NCBI GenBank assembly: GCA_001464915.1
Contig: LNED01000017.1
Span: 186,001-250,000, forward strand
Direction of reading: 5' to 3'
Source: Sphingomonadales bacterium Ga0077531
Lineage (GTDB): Bacteria; Pseudomonadota; Alphaproteobacteria; Sphingomonadales; Sphingomonadaceae
DNA: 64,000 nucleotides
Each line of letters opens with the position of its first letter. The stretch's first letter is position 1. Of the stretch, positions 44,513 to 51,890 are shown piece by piece. The notes beneath the pieces are model-generated. The model searched no databases. It was not told where the DNA came from and saw only the letters and a list, made by a program, of their open reading frames with translations. A program made the position numbers and the translations under genes.

Positions 44513-44986
44513 CTAAAAGCGGCGCTGAACGGCTGCCGGATCAAACTTTTGACATTGGCCAGCATAATTGCCCGCTTTGCCTGAAAGGCTGATAGCCCCG
44601 GTTAGGCGGTCAAGCCTTAGCTTGGGGTTGTTCAAGGGGTTCACCTTCACGGTTGCGCGAATCTCGTTTTCCGTGATCTCAATCGAACTCAGCTTGAACC
44701 AGCCATCCTCGCCCCCGCGAATTGGGGGAAGCATACTGGGCGGCATCCGAACGCGGCCTTCCTCTCCCTCAATCCAAACTTGTGCCTGATCCTCGAAACC
44801 AACTCTGCTGGGGCTTTGAACGGTGGCCGTCGCACTGTCGCCGTTATTGTTCCACGCTCGCGCCGTGGATTGATCAATCTTGTTTGCATATCCGCCGCCC
44901 GCACAAATTAGGTTGAGGCGGTTCCCAGCGTCTTGAGCGCTAGCAGAAGCTGCAAGTGCTAGCAGTGCAAATGCGAAATATCTCAT
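44513..44986 (-). CDS. hypothetical secreted protein
   Basis: A 157-residue protein with signal peptide MRYFAFALLALAASASAQ. The mature part runs LNLICAGGG near residue 27, then VGFEDQAQVWIEGEEGRVRMP and LRLDRLTGAISLSGKAG (two beta-rich segments), and ends with a cysteine in AGQCQKF that could pair with the first. Similar proteins seem common in sphingomonads; no function is known. The ATG at 44986 places the signal at the start. It lies between repeat copies B and C, pointing against the barrel gene. Confidence 0.68.
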   Translation of the reverse strand: MRYFAFALLALAASASAQDAGNRLNLICAGGGYANKIDQSTARAWNNNGDSATATVQSPSRVGFEDQAQVWIEGEEGRVRMPPSMLPPIRGGEDGWFKLSSIEITENEIRATVKVNPLNNPKLRLDRLTGAISLSGKAGNYAGQCQKFDPAAVQRRF

Positions 44987-45068
44987 GGTTGCGAATCCGT
45001 TGGCTGGGCAAAATTGCGGCAATAACGGACCAAGCGATTATCGGAGAACCGTTAACTTTGCACGGCGC

Positions 45069-45144
45069 GCGATCTGCGAAGGCTGACGGGGCGGCGCGGT
45101 TCCTGAGGGCTTTGGCGCGACTAGTTAAGACTTCGGACGCTTAA
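45069..45144 (+). repeat. gene-end repeat, copy C (non-coding remnant)
   Basis: The stretch aligns codon for codon with the end of the HGG gene and reads DGAARFLRALARLV before a TAA at 45142-45144. It has no start and is fused to unrelated DNA at its left. It overlaps the 3' end of the convergent membrane-protein gene. Confidence 0.6.
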
Positions 45145-45517
45145 AGCCCGCCCTTATCCAAGCGACGGCCCATCCGAAGCCCCAAATGAGTGCGATTGGA
45201 ATTGCGGCAAAAGGAATTGCAGCGCTGGCCGTGGTGAAAACATCCTTGTCGCAACTAACGGAGTATGTCCTATCATACTCTCCGAATGGCGGTTTCATTT
45301 CTATTGACGACCCTACGCATCCCTTGAAACGGTCGGGCTGTTCCCTTTCGGCCTGACGATAGAGTTCGTTCCAAAACTCTTGTCCCTTGAGAGACCGGAC
45401 GGCATCGGTCGGATAGATGGTGCCATAAGCTGAGTCGTTTTCAATGTAAGCAATTGCGAAAACGGGCAGGCCGATTATCGCTGAGAGCACCACACCAATC
45501 CGCTGCCAGCCATTCAT
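45125..45517 (-). CDS. hypothetical two-helix membrane protein
   Basis: A 130-residue protein with hydrophobic helices at about residues 6-25 and 95-118 and a soluble loop between them that carries two cysteines (KGCVGS and VSCDKD), probably facing the periplasm. I do not recognise a family. It is the last gene before the right att site. Confidence 0.6.
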   Translation of the reverse strand: MNGWQRIGVVLSAIIGLPVFAIAYIENDSAYGTIYPTDAVRSLKGQEFWNELYRQAEREQPDRFKGCVGSSIEMKPPFGEYDRTYSVSCDKDVFTTASAAIPFAAIPIALIWGFGWAVAWIRAGFKRPKS

Positions 45518-45678
45518 CCCTTGCCCCCCAATGTGCGACCGAACGCAATCTAGGTGCGGCTTACTCGCAAAGAAGCTGGCTACAACACAATTTTGCGCGC
45601 CTAGCGGACCGCTTTTTGGGGAACGTTTAGGGTAACGGGCGGCCCCTTGAGAGGATTATCTCATTTTATCAAAGGCCG
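45518..45678. other. right end of the element, non-coding
   Basis: I see no gene in these 161 bases. It should hold integrase arm-binding sites and the right boundary; no clear repeats could be matched with the left end beyond the 15-bp core. Confidence 0.3.
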
Positions 45679-45693
45679 GTGGCGGAGACGGAG
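45679..45693. repeat. right attachment site (15-bp core, tRNA 3' end)
   Basis: GTGGCGGAGACGGAG, identical to 34987-35001. On the minus strand it is the 3' part of the tRNA-Ser acceptor and T-arm region including the CCA. Confidence 0.85.
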
Positions 45694-45770
45694 GGATTCG
45701 AACCCTCGGTACCCTTATAGAGTACGGTTCCTTAGCAGGGAACTGGTTTCAGCCACTCACCCACGTCTCC
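45680..45770 (-). tRNA. tRNA-Ser (anticodon GCU)
   Basis: A 91-nucleotide type II tRNA with encoded CCA. On the minus strand the acceptor stem GGAGACG pairs with CGTCTCC. The D-arm contains GGTGAGTGGCTGAAACC. The anticodon stem GTTCC/GGAAC encloses the loop CTGCTAA with anticodon GCT. A long variable arm follows, then the T-arm GAGGGTTCGAATCCCTC. It reads AGC and AGU codons. The element is inserted exactly at its 3' end and leaves the gene whole. Confidence 0.95.
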
Positions 45771-45798
45771 GGGTAACAGCGTCGGCTGTAGGGGCGGC

Positions 45799-45827
45799 GC
45801 TATAAGCACCATGTTTGCAAGCGGCAA
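45799..45827 (-). promoter_or_regulatory. candidate promoter of tRNA-Ser
   Basis: On the minus strand TTGCCG (-35) and TATAGC (-10) are separated by 17 bases and lie 28 bases before the tRNA 5' end. The match to the housekeeping consensus is moderate. The remaining sequence up to the EipA gene (45828-46048) shows no gene. Confidence 0.4.
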
Positions 45828-46048
45828 GGTGGCTTGCAAGAAAAACCGTAGGATGGTGGTTCGTGCGCCGGATGACTGCGAGCCTAATCGGCAATTCGGG
45901 AGCGGTTCAGCCTTGGCGCTTTAGCCCGAAACAGCTCGTCGTGATTCCGATTCGCTTGAGCGACAACCGATTGCAGCAGGTGTTTCGATGGATTCTGCTG
46001 TCCTGTGCATCAATTCGGGGCTGACGCGTCCCGGCGAAAGGCTGCAAG

Positions 46049-46858
46049 ATGATTGCGACGACCGCCCGACCCTCTCACCTCCGCCGCCGCCTTACGGGCT
46101 TGGCTCTGGCGGCCTTTGCCGCACTTGCGCTGTCGGCCCCGGCTGCGGCGCAGGAGTTGGAAAGCTTTGACCCCGATCAGGCCTATGATGCGCAAACCGC
46201 TGCGCCTGCGGGCGGGATCGATGGCGATCTTGCCACGCCCCAATCGCAGCCTGTGCAAAATAGCGTGCCGGCCGACCCCACCTTTGACAGCGAATTTGGC
46301 GATGCCGCAGCAAACGCGGAGGCAGCAGAGCAGGGCGCGGCTGTCCCTGCCGAGCCAACCCCCGATGCCAATGCGGCCACGTATGGCGAAGATGACCTGA
46401 TCGGTGCGGCCGAAGGCGTGTTTGGCAAGGGCGCCGAAGGCCTCGCCAAAATGATCGAGGATTTGCTCAAGGAACAGGGCGAGCCCAATGGCTACATCGT
46501 CGGGCGCGAAGCGGGCGGGGCGTTCATCGTCGGCGCGCGCTACGGTTCGGGCACGCTGCACCACAAGGTCGAAGGCAGCAGCCAAGTCTATTGGACTGGC
46601 CCATCGATCGGGTTTGATGTCGGCGCCAATGCCGCCAACACCTTCGTGCTGGTCTACAACCTCTACGACACCGAAGAACTCTACAAGCGTTACCCTGCAG
46701 GTGAAGGGCAGGCTTATTTCGTCGGTGGGCTGACTGCCAGCTATCTGCGGCGCGGCGACGTGGTGCTGATCCCGATCCGGGTTGGTGCGGGCCTGCGGCT
46801 GGGGATCAACGCCGGCTATATGAGGTTCTCCAAGGAACAACGCTGGTCGCCTTTCTGA
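46049..46858 (+). CDS. EipA-family (DUF1134) envelope protein
   Basis: A 269-residue protein with a signal peptide (hydrophobic stretch, cleavage after APAAAQ), a long alanine/proline/acidic linker (residues 35-125) and a C-terminal DUF1134 domain. The domain shows GYIVGREAGGAFIVGARYG, then VYWTGPSIGFDVGAN and the ending INAGYMRFSKEQRWSPF. In Brucella, EipA, the founding DUF1134 protein, supports cell-envelope integrity. The long linker suggests that it reaches across the periplasm. Confidence 0.88.
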   Translation: MIATTARPSHLRRRLTGLALAAFAALALSAPAAAQELESFDPDQAYDAQTAAPAGGIDGDLATPQSQPVQNSVPADPTFDSEFGDAAANAEAAEQGAAVPAEPTPDANAATYGEDDLIGAAEGVFGKGAEGLAKMIEDLLKEQGEPNGYIVGREAGGAFIVGARYGSGTLHHKVEGSSQVYWTGPSIGFDVGANAANTFVLVYNLYDTEELYKRYPAGEGQAYFVGGLTASYLRRGDVVLIPIRVGAGLRLGINAGYMRFSKEQRWSPF

Positions 46859-46914
46859 CCCGATAAGCGCAAACCCGGTTGCGATGCGCGGGCGGGCGCG
46901 GCATGGCCCGCAGC

Positions 46915-48093
46915 ATGATGCTTGATCGACTCAGCCCCCAGGCGCCCGACGCGCTGCTCGCCCTCATCCGTCTCCACGCGGCCGACCCGCGCGAAGACAA
47001 GATCGACCTTGGCGTCGGCGTTTACCGCACCGAAGATGGCGCCACCCCGGTGTTCGCCGCGATCAAGGCGGCAGAACAGCAGCTGGTCGATACGCAGGAC
47101 AGCAAGTCCTATCTCGGCCCGGAAGGCGACGTGGGCTTCGTCAATGCGCTAATGCCCTATATCTTCGGCGCTGACCCGACGATGGGCGGGCGGATTGCCG
47201 GGATGCAGACCCCGGGCGGCACCGGTGCGGTGCGCCTCGCGCTGGGTCTGGCGCAGAAAGCCGGTGTGAAGCGCGTTCACATGGGCGTGCCGAGCTGGCC
47301 GAACCATGCGCAGATCCTCACCGACCTCGGGCTCGAACTCGTCGCCTTCGATCACGCCAACCCTGATGGCAGTGCCAACCTTGATGCGGTGCTGGCCGCA
47401 ATCAACGGCGCGGGCCCGGATGGCGCGGTGTTGCTGCACGCCTGCTGCCACAACCCCACTGGGATCGATTACACCGCCGATCAATGGGACGCGATTGCCG
47501 ATGCCTTTGCGGCGAGCGGCACCTTCCCGATTATCGACAGCGCCTATCAGGGCCTCGGCCACGGCATGGAAGAAGATGCCGCCGGGATGCGCGCGGTGCT
47601 GGCCAAGGTGCCAGAAGCCTTCATCGCCCATAGCTGCGACAAGAATTTCGGCCAGTATCGTGACCGAGTGGGCGCGTTCTACATTCTCGGCAGCGACCAG
47701 GCGTCGCTCGATACTGCATTCTCCAATGCCAATTCGCTGGCGCGTGCCTGCTGGTCGATGCCGCCTGATCACGGCGCCGCCGCGGTGCGGATCATCTTGC
47801 GCGATCCAGACATGACCAAGGCGTGGTTGGCCGAACTTGACGATATGCGCACCCGGATGAGGGCCGTGCGCGATGCGCTGGCCAAGGCGGGCAGCGCGGG
47901 GCGGATCGACCTCACTCCGCTGGCGAACCAGAACGGGCTGTTCGCAATGCTGCCGGTGACCAAGGACGAGGTTACGGCCCTGCGCGAAGACCACGGCATC
48001 TACATGGCTGCATCGGGCCGGATCAACGTGGCGGGCCTGACGATGGGCAACCTGCCCAAATTCCTCGCTGCGCTGGCGGCGGTTGCCGCCTAA
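46915..48093 (+). CDS. aromatic amino acid/aspartate aminotransferase (class I)
   Basis: A PLP-dependent aminotransferase of about 392 residues. IDLGVGVYRTEDG and KSYLGPEGD are near the start. TPGGTGAVRLAL, LLHACCHNPTGIDYTADQW and SAYQGLGHGMEED follow. The PLP lysine is in HSCDKNFGQYRDRVGAF, where most relatives have FSKN. The C-terminal arginine motif is in SGRINVAG. It interconverts tyrosine, phenylalanine or aspartate with 2-oxoacids. ATGs at 46903, 46915 and 46918 are possible; the last two fit the family N-terminus MLDRLSPQAPD. Confidence 0.9.
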   Translation: MMLDRLSPQAPDALLALIRLHAADPREDKIDLGVGVYRTEDGATPVFAAIKAAEQQLVDTQDSKSYLGPEGDVGFVNALMPYIFGADPTMGGRIAGMQTPGGTGAVRLALGLAQKAGVKRVHMGVPSWPNHAQILTDLGLELVAFDHANPDGSANLDAVLAAINGAGPDGAVLLHACCHNPTGIDYTADQWDAIADAFAASGTFPIIDSAYQGLGHGMEEDAAGMRAVLAKVPEAFIAHSCDKNFGQYRDRVGAFYILGSDQASLDTAFSNANSLARACWSMPPDHGAAAVRIILRDPDMTKAWLAELDDMRTRMRAVRDALAKAGSAGRIDLTPLANQNGLFAMLPVTKDEVTALREDHGIYMAASGRINVAGLTMGNLPKFLAALAAVAA

Positions 48094-48103
48094 GATTGGC
48101 CGC

Positions 48104-48655
48104 GTGCTCAATCGTCAGCCCGTGCTGGAAGGGGAGCGGCTGCTGCTGCGGCCCTTGCGCGCGGATGATTGGGACGCACTGTTCGCGGTCGCATCCGATC
48201 CGCTGATCTGGGAACAGCACCCGGCGCATGATCGCTGGCGCGAGCCGGTGTTCCGCGCTTTCTTCGCCGATGCGCTGGCGCATGGCGGGGCGTTGGTGGC
48301 TATCGACAAGGCCGAAGGCGCGGTTATCGGATCGTCACGCTATCAGGGGCTGGAGGAAGCCGATGGCGGCTCGGTCGAAATCGGCTGGACATTCCTTGCG
48401 CGCAGCCACTGGGGCAGCACCTATAACCACGACATGAAGCGCTTGATGCTCACCCATGCACTCGCCAGCATCGCTGAGTGCCGGTTTCTGGTGGGCGTGA
48501 GCAACATCCGCTCCCGCCGCGCGCTCGAAAAGATCGGCGCCCGTCTGACCGACCGTACCGAGGAACGGATCATGGCGGGCGGCGAAGTGATCCCGCACGT
48601 CACCTACGTGATCACGCGCGATGATTTTACGAAAGGGCCGCTGGCGGTCGCATAA
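48104..48655 (+). CDS. GNAT-family N-acetyltransferase (RimJ/RimL-like)
   Basis: An acetyltransferase of about 183 residues. LEGERLLLRPLRADDWDALF opens the fold, VEIGWTFLARSHWGSTYNHDMKRLML covers the acetyl-CoA pyrophosphate region (split at about residue 100), and VSNIRSRRALEKIGARL is the hallmark of RimJ/RimL types. The start is a GTG at 48104; a TTG at 48083 lies inside the aminotransferase gene. The target may be a small molecule or protein N-terminus. Confidence 0.85.
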   Translation: MLNRQPVLEGERLLLRPLRADDWDALFAVASDPLIWEQHPAHDRWREPVFRAFFADALAHGGALVAIDKAEGAVIGSSRYQGLEEADGGSVEIGWTFLARSHWGSTYNHDMKRLMLTHALASIAECRFLVGVSNIRSRRALEKIGARLTDRTEERIMAGGEVIPHVTYVITRDDFTKGPLAVA

Positions 48656-48754
48656 TTACGTGCCGAGCGAGCGAGCGGCTGGTTTTGGGTCATGTCCGAA
48701 TAGAACTTAATGGCCGGGGTTCGGTGGAAAGGCGACATTCGGCGCGTCGATAGC

Positions 48755-49147
48755 TCAACGTGCCAACTTCGAAAAAACATTCACCGATGTCATCTCCACC
48801 TCGCAAGGATACTGGCCCAGATGGCCGTATTTTTTATCTTCACGGCTGACCCGACCTCTGCCTTCAATCCAGAAGAAACCTTCTTCCGTGAACTGATCTG
48901 AACCTGTTATGGCGGTCAAGTCGTCGCTCGCAGTCCGACTAAACACAAGCCAGCAAGCCGCGCCATCGCTTTGACATGAAGCATTGTCGTTAGCCGTTCC
49001 TGCAGAGCAGAGATCGATTGAGCTAACTTCGAAGGCAAATCTGAAATGTCCAGCAATCGGGCTGCCCGATCCCTCCGCCTGCTCTGAAGAATTGCATCCA
49101 CAAAGTGCAAGAGCCAGAAACAAACTCAAAATCCATTGGTTGCTCAT
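48755..49147 (-). CDS. small putative lipoprotein
   Basis: A 130-residue protein with a lipoprotein signal: SLFLALALCGCNSS with cysteines at residues 16 and 18, of which the second fits the lipobox better. The mature part has three more cysteines and acidic residues; no family recognised. Upstream reading continues to 49321 in the same frame, but the signal peptide favours the ATG at 49147. Confidence 0.6.
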   Translation of the reverse strand: MSNQWILSLFLALALCGCNSSEQAEGSGSPIAGHFRFAFEVSSIDLCSAGTANDNASCQSDGAACWLVFSRTASDDLTAITGSDQFTEEGFFWIEGRGRVSREDKKYGHLGQYPCEVEMTSVNVFSKLAR

Positions 49148-49335
49148 GGCGAGAAGTTGCACGCATTGGTCATTGACCGCAACGGGGTCGCTGGCTGAAG
49201 GGCAGCTTTTTTGCTCCCAGCACCCAAAGCCGACGTTCGGGCCCCGCCATTCGGCACTGCTCGCGCAATATGCCGCTTTCCCCTGAACTTGCTTTCGCCT
49301 AGCCTTCTGGCTTCGCACCACACCGGGAGCCTACC

Positions 49336-49740
49336 ATCGAAAAGCGTTTGATTTACCGTTCGCAGCCGTTTGGCTTCGACAAGTCCATGCTGGCGGGAAT
49401 CCTGTCGGCCGCGCGGCGCAATAATCCGCGTCTCGGGATCACTGGCGCGCTGGTTTGCCGCCATGACCTCTATCTCCAACTGATCGAAGGCCCCGCGGAG
49501 GCGATCGATGCACTTTATGCGCGCATTTGCCAGGATGATCGCCACGCCAATGTCGAATTGCTGCTGTCGGAAGACATGGGCGAGCGGCTGTTTCCGGCTT
49601 GGGCGATGCTGGATGACGAAGCGCCGTCGCTGTTCTGGTCGGCACAGGATGTCCAGGCCGGGGTGCTCGAATCGGCCACTCCTGACGAGCTGCGCGCACC
49701 GTTTGTCCGGTTGAGCGCGGCCAATCCGGGCGCGACCTAA
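49336..49740 (+). CDS. BLUF-domain blue-light photoreceptor
   Basis: A single-domain flavin (FAD) photosensor. Diagnostic residues are the tyrosine in LIYRSQPFGFD, the asparagine in RRNNPRLGITGAL and the glutamine in DLYLQLIEGP; these three form the light-switched hydrogen-bond network. ICQDDRHANVELL and RLFPAWAM complete the fold. No output domain is attached, so it must signal through a partner. The frame has no ATG or GTG start. The only TTG (49348) would cut the first strand, while an ATC at 49336 has GGGAG six bases upstream. Coordinates follow the ATC reading. It converges with ribE. Confidence 0.85.
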   Translation: MEKRLIYRSQPFGFDKSMLAGILSAARRNNPRLGITGALVCRHDLYLQLIEGPAEAIDALYARICQDDRHANVELLLSEDMGERLFPAWAMLDDEAPSLFWSAQDVQAGVLESATPDELRAPFVRLSAANPGAT

Positions 49741-50360
49741 CCCGCTGCTGCTAGGCTCTGCATCCGCTTGAGATAGCGGGCCAGCACGTCGATTTCGAGG
49801 TTCACCTTATCGTCCACCGCCAGTGCGCCCAGCGTGGTCACGGCGGCAGTGTGCGGGATGATGTTGAGCAGGAAATCGCAGGTGCCATCGGCCCGGTCGC
49901 GCACATCGTTGACGGTCAGCGACACGCCGTTGACGGTGATTGAGCCCTTTTCGGCGATGAAAGGTGCCATTTCGGCGCGTGCGCGGATTGCGATCTGCCA
50001 GCTGCCACCTTCCTGCCGCGCCAGCACCACGGTGCCGACCGAATCGACGTGGCCGGTGACGATATGCCCGCCCAGTTCATCGCCAAGTCGCAGCGATGGT
50101 TCGAGGTTCAGCTTGGCGCCCGCCGCCCACATCCCCGGCACGGTGCGGCTGACACTTTCGCCCGACAGATCGATATCGAACCACGCATCGCCCGCCGTCC
50201 CGCCGCGCTCGACCACGGTCAGGCACACGCCCGAACATGCGATCGAGGCGCCGATATCAATCCGCGCAGGGTCAAGCGGAGCGGTGATCCGCAGGCGCAG
50301 ATCGCCGCGCTGCTCAGCCGAAGCGATGGTGCCGATGGCGGTGACGATGCCGGTGAACAT
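49737..50360 (-). CDS. ribE: riboflavin synthase alpha chain
   Basis: A 207-residue enzyme that makes riboflavin from two lumazine molecules. It is built of two similar lumazine-binding repeats: residues 1-95 start MFTGIVTAIGTI and contain IGASIACSGVCLTV; residues 97-200 contain GGHIVTGHVDSVGTV and KGSITVNGVSLTVND. It lies 23 bases after ribD on the same strand, so they form a riboflavin pair. No FMN riboswitch was noticed upstream. Confidence 0.95.
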   Translation of the reverse strand: MFTGIVTAIGTIASAEQRGDLRLRITAPLDPARIDIGASIACSGVCLTVVERGGTAGDAWFDIDLSGESVSRTVPGMWAAGAKLNLEPSLRLGDELGGHIVTGHVDSVGTVVLARQEGGSWQIAIRARAEMAPFIAEKGSITVNGVSLTVNDVRDRADGTCDFLLNIIPHTAAVTTLGALAVDDKVNLEIDVLARYLKRMQSLAAAG

Positions 50361-50383
50361 GGGGACAGGGTTCCTGTTAGATT

Positions 50384-51328
50384 TCAGCTGCGCAGATAGG
50401 CGGTGAAGGTGTCGCTGCCAAGCTGGCGGTGTTCGCTTAAGCGCCAACGGCCATGTGCGTCGGCGAGGTTGGTGAGTCCCAGCGCGCCCAGACTGCGGCG
50501 GCCATCGCCAATCAGGATCGGGGCGCGGTAGAGGTGCAGTTCGTCGACAAGGTCGGCGGTGAGGAAGGCGGCGGCGGTTTCGGCTCCGCCTTCGACGTAG
50601 CAATAGAGCACGCCGTTGAGACTGGCGACGTCCTGCGGCGCGCGGATTGCGGTGGCGCCCTCGGGCGCGCTCCCCCGCGTCAGCACCACCCGCTGCGGAG
50701 AACGCGCCTCCAGCCCCGGCAATCGCACGTCGAGCTGCGGCGTATCTGCCCGCCACGTCCCGCCGCCGACTAGAATCGCATCGTGCTGCGCGCGGCGGGC
50801 ATGGACGTGCGCGCGGGCGACCTCTCCGGTGATCCAGCGGCTGGAGCCATCGGCGAGCGCGATGCAGCCATCCAATGAGGTCGCCAGCTTGAGCGTCACC
50901 CACGGCCGACCGGCTCGCTGACGGGTCAGGAACCCGGCAAGGCTGGCGGCTGATGCCGGGTCATCGAGCAAAGTGGTCGCAATGCCCGCCGTCTCCAGCC
51001 GTGCGATGCCTTGTCCGGCGGTGCGGGGGTCTGGGTCGCGCTGGCCGATGACCACGCGCGCAGGCTTGGCCGCGACGATCAGATCGGCGCAGGCTGGCCC
51101 GCGCGGGGATTGGTGCGCGCAGGGTTCCAGTGTGACGTAAAGTGTCGCCTCGGCAAGTATGTCTGGCGCGAGCCCAGCCAAAGCCGCCGCTTCGGCATGG
51201 GGGCGGCCTCCCGCTGCCGTCCAGCCGCGCGCGATCACCCGCTCGTGATGCACTACCAGCACAGCAACGCCCGGATTCGGGCGGGCGAGCGGGCGCGCCC
51301 GCAGCGCCAGCCGCGCAGCCGCGGCCAT
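50384..51328 (-). CDS. ribD: bifunctional riboflavin deaminase/reductase RibD
   Basis: The enzyme deaminates and then reduces the pyrimidine precursor of riboflavin. The N-terminal deaminase domain has the zinc ligands in GGRPHAEAAAL and LEPCAHQSPRGPAC. The reductase domain starts near residue 140 with RPWVTLKLATSLDGCIALADG and contains HDAILVGGGTWRADTPQLDVRL in two halves. The length is 314 residues. Upstream in frame are four codons for DHDW, which RibD proteins usually keep, but no ATG, GTG or TTG precedes them; the ATG at 51328 is therefore the first standard start. Confidence 0.92.
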   Translation of the reverse strand: MAAAARLALRARPLARPNPGVAVLVVHHERVIARGWTAAGGRPHAEAAALAGLAPDILAEATLYVTLEPCAHQSPRGPACADLIVAAKPARVVIGQRDPDPRTAGQGIARLETAGIATTLLDDPASAASLAGFLTRQRAGRPWVTLKLATSLDGCIALADGSSRWITGEVARAHVHARRAQHDAILVGGGTWRADTPQLDVRLPGLEARSPQRVVLTRGSAPEGATAIRAPQDVASLNGVLYCYVEGGAETAAAFLTADLVDELHLYRAPILIGDGRRSLGALGLTNLADAHGRWRLSEHRQLGSDTFTAYLRS

Positions 51329-51360
51329 CCAGTCGTGATCACTCGGGCGCGCGGCGATGG

Positions 51361-51831
51361 CTATTGGTCAGGGCTTTCAGCAGCAGTGCCATTGGCCTCT
51401 GCAATGCGCTTTTCGATCTCCGCCCGGCGTTTGGCCTTGGCGGCTTCCTCGGCGGCGCGCTCGGCCTCGGCCTTGCGCTCAATTTCCTCGACATCCATCC
51501 CTGCCGCTGCGCCCAAGCCTTTGTAGATTTCGCGCTTGCGGGCAGCGATTCGTTCTTCTGCCGCAGCGCGCAGGTCTTTGACCTCCTGATTGGCGCGGTT
51601 TTCGGCGGCGATTTCGGCGTCGGTGCGGGCCGGATCGAGCGTGGAGATATAGGTCACCTTGGGCCGCTCAGGCTCACCATAAACGGTGCTGCCCATCCCC
51701 CAATACAGTGCCAGCGCTGCCGGCACGATCGACAGGGTGATGAACGTCCAGCGATAAGGCTGCGGGCGCCGGAGCAGGGTCCAGAAATCGGCCACGCCAG
51801 AGGCCGGGTTGAGGCGGGAAGGAATGCGCAT
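51361..51831 (-). CDS. membrane-anchored coiled-coil protein
   Basis: A 156-residue protein with one membrane helix (residues 27-46, WTFITLSIVPAALALYWGMG) and a long charged, alanine-rich coiled coil from about residue 65 to the end (EENRANQEVKDLRAAAEERI then AERAAEEAAKAKRRAEIEKR). No family can be named. It is followed by ribD and could be transcribed with it. Confidence 0.72.
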   Translation of the reverse strand: MRIPSRLNPASGVADFWTLLRRPQPYRWTFITLSIVPAALALYWGMGSTVYGEPERPKVTYISTLDPARTDAEIAAENRANQEVKDLRAAAEERIAARKREIYKGLGAAAGMDVEEIERKAEAERAAEEAAKAKRRAEIEKRIAEANGTAAESPDQ

Positions 51832-51890
51832 GAGGCCAATATAGGGGGCGACAGCCCTGAACGCAAAAACCTTCGCCCCGGAACCCGACC

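Larger units (their letters stand above)
34987..45693. mobile_element. 10.7-kb integrative element in tRNA-Ser(GCU)
   Basis: The element is bounded by the 15-bp direct repeat GTGGCGGAGACGGAG at 34987-35001 and 45679-45693. The right copy is the 3' end of a complete tRNA-Ser gene. Inside lie a tyrosine integrase next to the left repeat, an AlpA-type regulator, a primase and RepA-type helicase with an iteron-like array, overlapping phage-type genes and small cargo genes of differing composition. No relaxase, type IV secretion, capsid, portal or terminase gene was seen, so it should depend on other elements to move between cells. This resembles a P4-like satellite or plasmid-derived element. Confidence 0.85.

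Noticed and set aside
44956..45144. 62-codon frame on the plus strand ending at copy C of the gene-end repeat
   Set aside because: Only the last third resembles the HGG protein, and the beginning is antisense to the secreted-protein gene's start. It is a remnant, not a gene.
45815..46024. 69-codon frame between tRNA-Ser and the EipA gene
   Set aside because: No ribosome site, no family signal, and it covers the tRNA promoter region.
49737..51328. FMN riboswitch for the rib genes
   Set aside because: No conserved RFN-element segments were noticed upstream of ribD or between ribD and ribE.
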